From contig CALVEK010000008.1 in the NCBI GenBank assembly GCA_944326555.1, forward strand, positions 1-64,000: a stretch of DNA of 64,000 nucleotides. Direction: 5' to 3'. Every line of letters starts with the position of its first letter. Positions within the stretch are counted from its first letter, which is position 1. Below are positions 36,346 through 45,698 of this stretch, one piece after another. The notes beneath the pieces were generated by a model that saw only the letters and a list, made by a program, of their open reading frames with translations, ran no database searches and was not told the DNA's origin. This DNA is from Candidatus Gastranaerophilales bacterium (GTDB taxonomy: Bacteria > Cyanobacteriota > Vampirovibrionia > Gastranaerophilales > Gastranaerophilaceae). The translations under genes were made by a program, and so were the position numbers.

Positions 36346-38239
36346 TCATCATATCCACAAATTGTTCAACTAACTTTTCATTCCATTTTTTGCCTGATTC
36401 CAGCTTGATAATTTCTATAGCCTCATCGGAAGATCGAGCAACTCTATAAGGTCTATTTTGCGTCAATGCAAAATATGCATCGATAAGCAGAATTATTTGA
36501 GAAGATACAGGAATGCTATCACCACTCAATTTGTTTGGATAGCCTGTGCCATCCCAGTTTTCATGATGTGCTTCAATAATCGGCACTATATCAGCAATAG
36601 AAGTAATCGGCTGTAGAATCTTTCTTGCGGCAATTAGAGGATGTTCCTCAATCTTATGTTTTTCTTCATCAGAAAGAGGCTCTTTTTTGTTAAGAATATC
36701 ATCCGGAATCATCAACTTACCAATGTCATACAATAACATTGCTATTTTTAGTTTATCAATATCTTCTTTTGATAGTTCCATTTTCCTAGCCAAGTCTATT
36801 GCCATGGAAACCTTTGCCTTAGTTATACCTCTTTTGTAGTGGTTGTTATAAGTTTGAGCAAGAGTATCAGCCACAGAGAATAGTGTTGATTTTGTCTCAA
36901 CAGTATTTATCGCTTTTAATTTAGAGGTAATTTCTTTAGCAATTTTGTCAGGTATAGGAATTTTTTGCTTTGTTAAAATGTCCATAAAAGCACCGAAAGC
37001 TACTTCGTGCCACTCAGCCTCATCATCGACATTTTTAGCCAAAGTAACTCTGTTTCGTCCGTTAATTTTAGACTTATACATCGCCTGATCGGTCATATCT
37101 AGCAATTCATCCAATTTTATTGAATGCTCGGGGAATGTACCAACGCCTACACTTGCGGTAATATGTCCTATAGTATCGAGTTCTTGAGCTTCAATTGCTG
37201 CTCTTATACGTTCTGCGGCAATCATTGCGCCCGAAGAATCAACCCCGGGTAAAAGAACAGAGAACTCTTCTCCCCCCAACCTTGCAGGAACATCGATAGA
37301 ACGAGCATTTTTCTTAAGAATATCAGCAATAGTCCTTATAGCTAGGTCGCCAAAAAAGTGCCCATATGTATCATTAATCTTTTTAAGATAATCCAAATCA
37401 AGACTGATAATTGAAAACGGTTGATGCAAACGCTGAGCACGTTCTGCTTCCTTTTGTAAAGCCTGATTAAAATAGCGTCTATTATACAGTTCTGTCAACG
37501 AATCCGTAACAGCCTCTTTTTTAAGATTTTCAAAGAGATTAGCAATTGTAATAGCCATTTCTACTTGGTTGGCAAAAAGAGTCAAGAAATTGAGCTCTTT
37601 ATCCGTAACTTCAGCCCTTGGAGAAAATACCATCATAACACCAAAAGGCTTATTTGAAGGAAACAGAGGAATACAGATAACATTTTTACTAACCCCAAGT
37701 TTATCAATAGCTTGAATATGTTCTTCTTTAAAATCATACAAAAGATTTGTTATAACTTTCATGTACTCATTAGAAAAGAGTATACTCTTTTCTTCAATAG
37801 CACGAGTTATCAGCATTTTTGAATCATATTTTAAATGATATTCATGGATATCAATATTTTTTTCTCCAAGAAACTCTATCAATTTTTTTAAAATCGGGCT
37901 CTCTGAAAAAGCCTTGACCTTGTAATATTTACCCTTATCATCATCACATACTTGTAAAATGGTACTATTTATATATCCCATTTCTCCATGCAGAGAATTA
38001 ACAAGTTTTTGCAATACAGTAGACAATGGTTCAGACGAATTCATCAACTCCCAAACATGTTTCAAGGTTAAAAATGCTTTGTTAGCTTGATCCAACTCCT
38101 GTGTTCTTTGGACAATTTCTTTTTCCAAAGCAAGATTTCGTTCATATATTTCAATAAACTCTTTTTTGTTGCTTGAAATACTGTATTCAATTTCATTTAC
38201 TTTTTGGGTATATTCTCTGATTTTCTTAAAAAGATCCAT
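36320..38239 (-). CDS. GAF-GGDEF-HD-GYP signalling protein (altered HD site)
   Basis: Likely c-di-GMP synthase with a second domain resembling a c-di-GMP phosphodiesterase. An N-terminal coiled coil (about 15-60) and GAF-like sensory domain (about 75-240) precede a GGDEF domain. Its active site is GGEEF (325-329 counted from the in-frame TTG at 38248, which adds three residues), with the RSID inhibitory-site motif 5 residues upstream (316-319). The C-terminal domain keeps HHENWDGTGYP (561-571) and DAYFALTQNRPYR, but the usual HD metal-site pair reads YD (Tyr507-Asp508), so the phosphodiesterase may be inactive or altered. ATG at 38239 is preferred over TTG at 38248. It overlaps the small downstream gene by 26 nt. 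Confidence 0.88.
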   Translation of the reverse strand: MDLFKKIREYTQKVNEIEYSISSNKKEFIEIYERNLALEKEIVQRTQELDQANKAFLTLKHVWELMNSSEPLSTVLQKLVNSLHGEMGYINSTILQVCDDDKGKYYKVKAFSESPILKKLIEFLGEKNIDIHEYHLKYDSKMLITRAIEEKSILFSNEYMKVITNLLYDFKEEHIQAIDKLGVSKNVICIPLFPSNKPFGVMMVFSPRAEVTDKELNFLTLFANQVEMAITIANLFENLKKEAVTDSLTELYNRRYFNQALQKEAERAQRLHQPFSIISLDLDYLKKINDTYGHFFGDLAIRTIADILKKNARSIDVPARLGGEEFSVLLPGVDSSGAMIAAERIRAAIEAQELDTIGHITASVGVGTFPEHSIKLDELLDMTDQAMYKSKINGRNRVTLAKNVDDEAEWHEVAFGAFMDILTKQKIPIPDKIAKEITSKLKAINTVETKSTLFSVADTLAQTYNNHYKRGITKAKVSMAIDLARKMELSKEDIDKLKIAMLLYDIGKLMIPDDILNKKEPLSDEEKHKIEEHPLIAARKILQPITSIADIVPIIEAHHENWDGTGYPNKLSGDSIPVSSQIILLIDAYFALTQNRPYRVARSSDEAIEIIKLESGKKWNEKLVEQFVDMMNESKQQSR

Positions 38240-38294
38240 TATTACCAAATCAATCGAGTTACATGTACAATAATGTGGATATTATACTACGTTT

Positions 38295-39365
38295 TTATGC
38301 TAAATGTAAGATATTTTTTAAGAGATTTATAAGTTCAACAGGCTGTACCAAAGAGCAGCACTTGTTTTTGTTCGTTTTTAAACGGCAATTTTTCTTTAAA
38401 CAAGGCCTGCAGTCAAGTTCAGGAGCCAGTACATAGCAATTCTCACCAAACGGAGCACTTCTTTTTTCAGCAGTAGCTGAGAAAAGAGTAATAACAGAAG
38501 GTTTTGAAACAGCCCAAGCAATATGGGCACTGCCTGAGTCAGGAGAAATAACGACATCAGCTCTTCTAAAAACCTCGGCTAGCTCTTTCAGATTTGTTTT
38601 TCCAGTAAGTATAAGAGGATTTTCGCAACCAGTCCCATCCAAAATTCGCTCAATCAATGGTAAATCAGACTCAACACCAGTAAAAACAATATTAACCTTC
38701 CCGCTTAGCCAGCTTATTACTTCGCTCCAATAAGACTCATTCCAATGCTTATTTTCCCATGTAGTCGACGGAGAAATAACCACTGTTTTTTTTGAAAAAT
38801 CAAGACCTTGCATAAGTTCAGTAATTTTCTGCTTAATTTCATCAGAAGATTCAGCTAATATGAGTTTAAAATCCGACACGTCAGCCCCAATATGCTGAGC
38901 AAATTCAAGATTTCTTTTAACGACATGGTAATACGGGTCAAACAACTTATGAGATTCAGGATAAATCTCATTTGAAAAGAGACTATAAAATTCTCTGCCA
39001 CCCGTTAAAGTAATTTTCCTTTTTATATTTAAAAAAGGCAATATACAGGCGCTTTTAAAAAGCTGCTGAGTATCTAATACAACATCGTATTCTTGCTTAT
39101 TAATTTCACTAACTATGTTAAAAAAATCCTTAAAATTTTGAAAAGAAAAGAGTCCTCTTTTTTTCCACTCTTTTTTGGGTATAACATAGCAAAAATCAAT
39201 AAGGGGATTATCCTTTATAAATAATTGAGCCTTGTCCTCTACTACCCAACCTATTTTACAATCAGGATAAGTCTTTTTTATTGCATAAGCAACGGGCAAA
39301 GTATGAATAGCATCACCCAAAGCGCTCAATCTAAGTATTAAAACTTTTTTTATATCCTGTTTCAC
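38295..39365 (-). CDS. GT9-family heptosyltransferase
   Basis: Glycosyltransferase that adds heptose to lipopolysaccharide core or a similar sugar chain. The 356-residue protein has the WaaC/WaaF-type N-terminal Rossmann domain (LILRLSALGDAIHTLP, about 8-23). In the C-terminal domain it has the ISPDSGSAHIAWA donor-site stretch with the conserved Asp-Ser-Gly. Three cysteines near the C-terminus (CRPC, CC) may bind zinc. GTG start without a Shine-Dalgarno; a TATAAT lies 7 nt upstream. It indicates a Gram-negative type envelope with LPS-like glycolipid. Confidence 0.87.
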   Translation of the reverse strand: MKQDIKKVLILRLSALGDAIHTLPVAYAIKKTYPDCKIGWVVEDKAQLFIKDNPLIDFCYVIPKKEWKKRGLFSFQNFKDFFNIVSEINKQEYDVVLDTQQLFKSACILPFLNIKRKITLTGGREFYSLFSNEIYPESHKLFDPYYHVVKRNLEFAQHIGADVSDFKLILAESSDEIKQKITELMQGLDFSKKTVVISPSTTWENKHWNESYWSEVISWLSGKVNIVFTGVESDLPLIERILDGTGCENPLILTGKTNLKELAEVFRRADVVISPDSGSAHIAWAVSKPSVITLFSATAEKRSAPFGENCYVLAPELDCRPCLKKNCRLKTNKNKCCSLVQPVELINLLKNILHLA

Positions 39366-39372
39366 AGAAAAG

Positions 39373-39378
39373 ATTATA
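39373..39378 (-). promoter_or_regulatory. -10 element for near-leaderless heptosyltransferase mRNA
   Basis: TATAAT on the minus strand, 7 nt from the GTG start at 39365; no Shine-Dalgarno. Confidence 0.45.
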
Positions 39379-39564
39379 ACATTAAAAACAACCAGCGATT
39401 TTAAAAATCCATACTAAAGATTTACTTTGTGTAATATATTTTACTTTTTTTGGTGGAGTCATGAAATGTATAAATTTATTATTATAAGGGGGTTGAAAAT
39501 CGTCGTAAAAATTATACGAAAATAATAAAAAAGGAAAATACTCAAAACCCCCAAAGGAAAATAT

Positions 39565-39825
39565 ATGAGCATCAGTAAAAAAGTCCTCAAGCTCCGACAA
39601 TCAATATTAAAAGCAAATACACAGCTTGATCAAATAAGAGAAAGCGGCTTGTTAGATACATCAGAAGAAACTAATATAAGATATAATAAAATTCTGCTTG
39701 AAAAAGCTATATACAAAAAAGAGTTAGACGAAGCAAAACAGCCGGTAATTCAACGACTTTTCAAAAAGATTGCCCAATCACACACACGAGACAAAAAACT
39801 CATTTGTGATTATTTCAAACCCTAA
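39565..39825 (+). CDS. Small hypothetical protein
   Basis: 86 residues, helical, basic overall, no recognised family. AAAGGA precedes the ATG by about 7 nt. It lies divergent from the heptosyltransferase and convergent with tdk. The KANTQLDQIRE and EKAIYKKELDEAKQ stretches suggest a short helical hairpin. Coding status is plausible, not certain. Confidence 0.5.
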   Translation: MSISKKVLKLRQSILKANTQLDQIRESGLLDTSEETNIRYNKILLEKAIYKKELDEAKQPVIQRLFKKIAQSHTRDKKLICDYFKP

Positions 39826-39845
39826 AACAGAAATCAGGGATTATA

Positions 39846-40463
39846 TTACTTTTTAAAACTTAGGAGTCTGAAAGATTTTTTCTTATTTTCAGCCTCTCTA
39901 TCAGGCAATTCATAACATTTTAGGCATCTTGCTTCATAAGTTTCATCTCCTCCAATCATAATAAGCGGAGAAGACTTATCAGCAGGAAAGCCGTTTATAA
40001 GTCTTTGTGTTCTGGTTGCATGATCAGAACCGCATTTCATACAGACAGCAGTAAGTTTATCAACCTTATCAGCAAGACACAAAAGTTCAGGCATAGAGCC
40101 AAACGGCTCGCCTTTAAAATCCAAATCAAGACCTGAAGCTATAACTCTTTTTCCATGTTCTATTAATTTTCTTACTACAGAAACTATTTCTTCATCGAAA
40201 AACTGAATTTCATCTATCGCAATTACTTCATCATCCGGGCTTATAGAGGTCAAAATATCATGAGCACTTTTTACAGTAATAGCATCCAACCAAAGTCCGT
40301 TTCTTGATTCAATGTAATCACCTTTGGTTCTGGTATCCAATGCAGGCGAAATAACACGAACTTTCTTTTGTGCAATAATACATCTTTTTACGCGTCTTAA
40401 AAGCTCTTCTGTCTTACCACAACTCATTGGGCCTGTGATTATTTCAAAACTGTAACCCATCAT
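39846..40463 (-). CDS. tdk: Thymidine kinase
   Basis: Salvage kinase converting thymidine to dTMP. The P-loop GPMSCGKTEELL is near residues 9-20 and the Walker B-type DEIQFF follows. A zinc-ribbon of four cysteines (CMKCGSD, ARCLKCY) is intact. The start at 40463 is chosen because AAAGGA lies about 9 nt upstream; the in-frame ATG 30 nt further back is less supported. Length 205 is in the usual range for type II TKs. Confidence 0.95.
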   Translation of the reverse strand: MMGYSFEIITGPMSCGKTEELLRRVKRCIIAQKKVRVISPALDTRTKGDYIESRNGLWLDAITVKSAHDILTSISPDDEVIAIDEIQFFDEEIVSVVRKLIEHGKRVIASGLDLDFKGEPFGSMPELLCLADKVDKLTAVCMKCGSDHATRTQRLINGFPADKSSPLIMIGGDETYEARCLKCYELPDREAENKKKSFRLLSFKK

Positions 40464-40627
40464 AAAAACAAATCCTTTTTCAAAATCCCTCACAGCTTAC
40501 AACTTCATGTAAGCAATTTTTTTCATGACATTCTTCCTCTTATTATATGATAAATGTTTTTAATATAAATTTCAAAAATGTAAATTTAAAGAATTTTAAC
40601 TAAATAGCCCGAGAATAAAGCCTGTGT

Positions 40628-40633
40628 TAATAT
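40628..40633 (+). promoter_or_regulatory. -10 element for leaderless kinase mRNA
   Basis: TAATAT preceded by TGT (extended -10) and followed by exactly 6 nt to the ATG at 40640; no Shine-Dalgarno. Confidence 0.5.
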
Positions 40634-40639
40634 ATAGCC

Positions 40640-42736
40640 ATGGCTAAAGTTTTACTTGTTTCGGATAACGAAAAACAAAATGAACAGATATCTAAAGCAC
40701 TAGCTAAAACATCTGCGTCAATAGTTGTTTCTACAGACGAGACAGCAATAATAAACTACATAGAAAAATCTATTGTATCAATGATTATTGTAGATGAATC
40801 ATTGGAAAGTTCTGATGCACTAATTTTGTGCAAAAAAATACACGCAGCGGCAATAAAAGGGAATATTGCGATTGTCGTGATAGTTGCTCAGGACACTCAA
40901 AATAGCGACTTGCTAAAAATGTCCCATTCATACATAACAAAACCAATAAACGAAAAACTTTTAACAGCCGGAATTCTAAATAATCTAAAACTAAAAAAAG
41001 CCATTGATACGCTGTCAACAAACAATAGTGAACTGGCAAAAAGTCTTTATCAGCTTGATGTTTTGTATAACACCTCTACACAGCTTGCAGGTTCACTTGA
41101 TAAACAAAAATTGATAAATATTATGATAGACGGACTGGAAAAAAGTTTGAGTTTTTCACTATCATCAGTACTTGTTTTTAACGATGAACACAATATTGAC
41201 CTTATAATAAACTCATTATACGGCATATCTCCAAGGCTTGAACATTCTCTTAAACTAAGAGCAATACTAAGTTATAGAGCACTTTTTGACAAAAAACGCA
41301 TACCTTATGAATTAAACGTGAACGACATAAAGGTAATAAAAAATATCAAATACCCTCTTGAAGAATACGATTTGAATATACTAAAATTTGATAATTTGTT
41401 TGCACCTATAAATATCGGAGAAAAATTCTTTGGTCTCATAGAAGTATTCAGAGAAACAGACTACACGCAAGAAGATACAACATGTTTTCAAACACTGGCA
41501 AGGCAGGTATCCTTGCCATTAGAAAATGCTTCATTATACGAGGAGATAAAAAAGACAAACATAAAACTGGAAAAACTTGAACGTCTAAAATCAGAATTCA
41601 TCTCAATAGTTTCCCACGAACTTAGAACGCCTCTTACTGCAATAAAAAACTCTCTTGAAATATGCCTAAGCGGAAAGGCGGGAGAAGTAAGTTCAATTAT
41701 GGATAAGTTCTTGAATATGGCAAAAAGAAACGTTACAAGATTATCAGGAATTATTAATGACTTGTTAGACTTATCAAAAGTTGAAGCAGGAAAAATGGAC
41801 TTCAAATTTGAAAAAACGGCAATAACCACTCCTGTCGAATTTATGAAAAATACTTTTGAAAATGTTGCAAAAGAAAAAAATATTCAGCTCACGCTTGAAA
41901 AAGATGACAATCTCTGTGAAACATACATAGACACACAAAGAATAGAACAGGTAATGTCAAATCTTATCTCTAATGCCATAAAATTTACAAATGAAAATGG
42001 CAATATAACAATAAAAATAGAGAATACAAAAGTTACGGATATTGATAAATCAAAACTAATCGGAATTGAAAAACCTGTTTTCTACAACAATTATATAAAA
42101 GTCTCCGTAAAAGACAGCGGTATTGGTATAGCCGCCGAAGACTTAAAAAAAGTTTTTGACCAATTCCAACAAATAGAAAATTCCTTAAACAGAAAAAATG
42201 GAGGAACAGGACTTGGCCTGCCTATTGCAAAACAGCTCATTGAAGCACACAGGGGTTTTATATGGGTTGAAAGTGAATTAAATAAGGGTACAACTTTCTC
42301 TTTTGCAATACCAATATTGACAGAAAAAGATAAATTCATAATAGATTTAGACAAAGAAATTTCAAAAGCTAAGACTTGTAATAACAATCTCTTGTTAGTC
42401 CTTATAAAAGAAAAACAACAAAGTGAAAAATCCTTTATCGAAGATATCGGTAAAGAGAAAATATCCATAATAAGAAAAACTTCCAGCACTAAAGAAGTCG
42501 AATATCACGAAGACGGATACAATTATCTGGCTGTAATGATACCTGAAGCAGACAAGTTTGCACAAAGTTTCATTGAAAAGAAAATTGAGAGTACAATACA
42601 AAATTCCGGAGAAGAAACAAATTCTCCAAAATATGATATATTATACTCAACGATAATATTTCCTGACTCTGGAGAAAACTCTTTAGAGTTGATGGAAGCA
42701 GCAAAAAACGCTTTAAAATGTAGGGTGGAGGCATAA
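40640..42736 (+). CDS. Hybrid-type sensor histidine kinase
   Basis: Cytoplasmic sensor kinase. An N-terminal receiver-like domain (1-115) keeps the VDES acidic position but not a clean DDE pocket. A GAF-like sensor region (about 130-300) is followed by HisKA with SHELRTPL (about 330). The ATPase domain has N-box NLISNAIKFT, G1 DSGIGI and G2 GGTGLGLPI. A ~130-residue C-terminal region has the spacing of a degenerate GGDEF-like domain but no GGDEF motif. No membrane segment. It lies 7 bp before a CheY-like regulator, and the pair leads into the PilB-like ATPase and HD genes, so it probably controls that cluster. Confidence 0.88.
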   Translation: MAKVLLVSDNEKQNEQISKALAKTSASIVVSTDETAIINYIEKSIVSMIIVDESLESSDALILCKKIHAAAIKGNIAIVVIVAQDTQNSDLLKMSHSYITKPINEKLLTAGILNNLKLKKAIDTLSTNNSELAKSLYQLDVLYNTSTQLAGSLDKQKLINIMIDGLEKSLSFSLSSVLVFNDEHNIDLIINSLYGISPRLEHSLKLRAILSYRALFDKKRIPYELNVNDIKVIKNIKYPLEEYDLNILKFDNLFAPINIGEKFFGLIEVFRETDYTQEDTTCFQTLARQVSLPLENASLYEEIKKTNIKLEKLERLKSEFISIVSHELRTPLTAIKNSLEICLSGKAGEVSSIMDKFLNMAKRNVTRLSGIINDLLDLSKVEAGKMDFKFEKTAITTPVEFMKNTFENVAKEKNIQLTLEKDDNLCETYIDTQRIEQVMSNLISNAIKFTNENGNITIKIENTKVTDIDKSKLIGIEKPVFYNNYIKVSVKDSGIGIAAEDLKKVFDQFQQIENSLNRKNGGTGLGLPIAKQLIEAHRGFIWVESELNKGTTFSFAIPILTEKDKFIIDLDKEISKAKTCNNNLLLVLIKEKQQSEKSFIEDIGKEKISIIRKTSSTKEVEYHEDGYNYLAVMIPEADKFAQSFIEKKIESTIQNSGEETNSPKYDILYSTIIFPDSGENSLELMEAAKNALKCRVEA

Positions 42737-42743
42737 TTAACAG

Positions 42744-43124
42744 ATGAGTGAAACAAAAAAAATTCTTATAGTTGATGATGAGCAAGATATTGTAGAAACA
42801 TTAAAATTCATGCTCGAAGCTCAAGGTTATGAATGTTTTTGCGCTTATGACGGAGAAACAGGGCTAAACATGGCAAAAGAAATAATTCCAGACCTGATGA
42901 TTCTTGATGTTATGATGCCCAAGATAAACGGGTATAAAATAAGTCGCCTTTTAAAATACGATAACAAATACAAAGATATACCAATAATTATGGTTACAGC
43001 TCGTTCCCAAGAGGATGACAAAATTATAGGCAAAGAAACTGGTGTAAATGAATATATCACGAAACCTTTTGAACTTGATGACGTTATAGAAAAAGTAAAA
43101 GAATATTTATCCGGAGAAAAATAA
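42744..43124 (+). CDS. CheY-like single-domain response regulator
   Basis: Stand-alone receiver of 126 residues. Acidic pocket VDDEQD, phospho-acceptor in LDVMMPKINGY and the TKPF lysine are intact, with T/S in the VTARSQ position. No output domain. It begins 7 bp after the histidine kinase and ends 4 bp before the PilB-like gene, so it is probably the kinase's partner and may act by binding a protein rather than DNA. Confidence 0.92.
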   Translation: MSETKKILIVDDEQDIVETLKFMLEAQGYECFCAYDGETGLNMAKEIIPDLMILDVMMPKINGYKISRLLKYDNKYKDIPIIMVTARSQEDDKIIGKETGVNEYITKPFELDDVIEKVKEYLSGEK

Positions 43125-43128
43125 AATA

Positions 43129-44523
43129 ATGGAGTTTGTAAGAAACAAAACCCTTGAAAAACTCAAATACGACTTGGTTAGAGATAACATTATAAAATAC
43201 GAAGATTTAGAAACAGCCGAACAAGTTGCTTCGGCTCAAAATGTTAATATAGGTCAAGTTCTTATATCATCAGGAATAATAACAGAAGAAAACCTTCTAA
43301 AATTCCTTGAAAGTAAATTACATATTCCATACGTAAATCTTGATGACTATTCTCTGGACAAAAGGTGCCTTAGCTACATAAATTTCAATAACGCACAGAA
43401 ATACAAAGTTATCCCATTATTTGAAATTGAAGGAATCTTAACAGTCGCAATGTCTGACCCATTGGACTTGTTTGCAATTGATAAAATTGTTGAAGACGCA
43501 AAATGCGAAATAGAACCGGTAATTTCTTCTGAAAGTGCTGTACTAAAAAAAATCGAAGAATACTACACAAGCAACAGCTCAGTTGGTCAGATTTTTATTG
43601 ATGAAGACAAACCTCAATATGACTGGCGAGAGGTCTTAAATAATGAAGATTTGTCATCAAGTCTGTCTGATGAACACATACAAAAGTTGATAAGAGCAAT
43701 ACTAAAACAGGCAATATCACTAAATGTTCACGAACTATTTTTTGAACATGTTCCAAACGGTCTTAGTGTAACATTCAAAAAAGACTCGCAAAATATTTCG
43801 ACAGGGGAAATTCCGGCAATACTTGTATCCTCATTTATTGCAAAACTCAAAACACTTTCCAATCTTGACCCTACAGTATCAGAGCTTCCTCAACTCGGAA
43901 AACTCAGTTTTAAAGTTGATGATATATCTCTAATTGCAAGCATTTCAGCTTTTCCTACAATATTGGGAGAAAGGATATCCATAAAAATATACAAACCACC
44001 AAGAACATTGGAAGATAATGGATTTGATGTAAAAAGAATTAATACAATAAGAACAGCCGTTGATACTCCTGGAATTATACTGGTTTGCGGTTCTGCTTTA
44101 AGCGGAAAGACTCATATAATATACTCTATTCTATCCGATATAGCATCAGAAAACAGAAATGTAATGACAATAGAATCTATTACAAAATACAATCTTGAAA
44201 ATGTTAATCAATGCGAACTCAATGAACACATTGGATTCAATCTTGATAAGGCTATGCGTTTTATAGAATTTCAATCACCTGATATACTTTATTTTGAAGG
44301 ACTAACAACAAAGGAAGGTCTGGATTATTTTACATCTCTTGTGTTTAAAAACAAAACTTTGATAACTGAATTCTTAGCAGAAAACATTGCAGATTTGATG
44401 AAAAAACTTTCTTTAAACGAATTTTCAATGTTCAAATCAATGTTAACCTGCCTTATTTTTATACACAATAAAGATAGCATAGAAGTCTTTGACAAACAGG
44501 CTCTTGAGAAATATTTCGGATAG
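43129..44523 (+). CDS. Degenerate PilB/GspE-like ATPase with MshEN domain
   Basis: Resembles type IV pilus/type II secretion assembly ATPases but has lost key residues. The N-terminal MshEN (GspE-N) domain (about 20-145), often a c-di-GMP sensor in this family, is recognisable. The NTPase core follows. Walker A is GSALSGKT (321-328), close to GPTGSGKT. Walker B survives as SPDILYFEG, but the EIRD arginine, His box and zinc-binding tetracysteine are missing. It is 464 residues, shorter than PilB. Placed directly after the kinase and receiver, it may be a regulator or inactive motor paralogue. Confidence 0.78.
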   Translation: MEFVRNKTLEKLKYDLVRDNIIKYEDLETAEQVASAQNVNIGQVLISSGIITEENLLKFLESKLHIPYVNLDDYSLDKRCLSYINFNNAQKYKVIPLFEIEGILTVAMSDPLDLFAIDKIVEDAKCEIEPVISSESAVLKKIEEYYTSNSSVGQIFIDEDKPQYDWREVLNNEDLSSSLSDEHIQKLIRAILKQAISLNVHELFFEHVPNGLSVTFKKDSQNISTGEIPAILVSSFIAKLKTLSNLDPTVSELPQLGKLSFKVDDISLIASISAFPTILGERISIKIYKPPRTLEDNGFDVKRINTIRTAVDTPGIILVCGSALSGKTHIIYSILSDIASENRNVMTIESITKYNLENVNQCELNEHIGFNLDKAMRFIEFQSPDILYFEGLTTKEGLDYFTSLVFKNKTLITEFLAENIADLMKKLSLNEFSMFKSMLTCLIFIHNKDSIEVFDKQALEKYFG

Positions 44524-44630
44524 AAAAGTTGTAAACAAATATTAACAATTCCTTAAAATCGGTAAATTCATTAGAAAAAATATTTTTTATAAGTATATAG
44601 GAAACCGAAGGAAAAAAGGAATATAGTATT

Positions 44631-45128
44631 TTGAGTGGCGAAAATTTAAAAGTTCCACAATTGAATGTTGATAAACAGACGGTAGCAACTGAAAAAACAG
44701 GAGAAATGAAAGCAGTTACTACTCCAACATTTTTATTCAATACCAAAATTGCAAACACAAAAGAATTTGCAATCAATGGTAATGAACAAACATTTTTGCC
44801 AAAAGCAGAAACACAAACTCAAAGCGCATCTCTCTTTGGTACCAATATAAAAACAGAAACAGAGAAAAAGCCACAAAAGCAAGAGATGCCAACTGTAGCT
44901 CCAACAAAACAAGGCTTTTTAAGCCAAATCGGCAACTATTACAGACAAATCAAGTACGGAGTTAACAAGCTGGACGAAGTCATAGATGCAGATGCACTAA
45001 AAGTTCTAAATGAGCATGGACTTAGCGAAAGCGAACTATCAGAAATCTATGAATCAAATCCAAGATTACAAGCCATTACACAACAAATGCAAATGATGGC
45101 TCAAAACTATGGAATTCAAACAGCTTAA
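44631..45128 (+). CDS. Hypothetical protein
   Basis: 165 residues, no recognised family. The N-terminal 100 residues are low-complexity, rich in threonine, lysine and glutamine. A short helical region (GNYYRQIKYGVNKLDEVIDADALKVL) follows. TTG start with AAAAGGA about 10 nt upstream. It lies between the PilB-like ATPase and the HD protein on the same strand and may belong to the same operon. Confidence 0.55.
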   Translation: MSGENLKVPQLNVDKQTVATEKTGEMKAVTTPTFLFNTKIANTKEFAINGNEQTFLPKAETQTQSASLFGTNIKTETEKKPQKQEMPTVAPTKQGFLSQIGNYYRQIKYGVNKLDEVIDADALKVLNEHGLSESELSEIYESNPRLQAITQQMQMMAQNYGIQTA

Positions 45129-45146
45129 TATCAGGGGATATTAGGA

Positions 45147-45698
45147 ATGAAAATCAATATTAAAGACGTTTTACATTACGAAAATTTGAAAACTATTAAG
45201 TATACGCACCTTGCTACTACAATCGTATACGCAAGAGCTATTGCCGAAATGCTTGGATATTCAAAAGAAGATATCCATGTAATAGAGGTTGGTGCATCTC
45301 TTCACGATATTGGAAAATCATTTATTCCACCGTCAATACTTAATAAAAAAGGCCGTTTAACAAAAGAAGAAAGAGAAATAATAAATCTTCACTCTGTTAT
45401 CGGATACGAAGTATTGAAATCTGCAGGATACAGCGTAAATGTTGCAGAAATTGCAAGAGACCACCACAATCCAATGTCTAAAAACAATATGGCACAAATA
45501 GTCAGAGCTGCAGATATATACTCTGCTATGAGAGAAGAACGCTCTTACAAAAAGCCAAAGACTCACGAAGAAGCAATGGAAGTTTTAAAATCCGCAAAAG
45601 TTCCACAAGATATATTAAATGCTCTGGATAAAAAATACGGTAAAAAGCAACAAGCAAGAATTACTCAAGGCTTTGCAACTCGACCTGCAATTGCTTAA
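45147..45698 (+). CDS. HD-domain phosphohydrolase (HD-GYP relative without GYP)
   Basis: 183 residues. The HD pair is His53-Asp54 in ASLHDIGKSFIP, with flanking conserved His21 and a second-metal region at HHNPMS; the GYP motif is absent. It is thus an HD-type phosphohydrolase related to the HD-GYP c-di-GMP phosphodiesterases, though the substrate is uncertain. The 3' end overlaps the convergent TPR gene by 38 bp. A good Shine-Dalgarno (AGGA) precedes the ATG. It complements the GGDEF protein above, whose HD site is altered but whose GYP is kept. Confidence 0.82.
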   Translation: MKINIKDVLHYENLKTIKYTHLATTIVYARAIAEMLGYSKEDIHVIEVGASLHDIGKSFIPPSILNKKGRLTKEEREIINLHSVIGYEVLKSAGYSVNVAEIARDHHNPMSKNNMAQIVRAADIYSAMREERSYKKPKTHEEAMEVLKSAKVPQDILNALDKKYGKKQQARITQGFATRPAIA

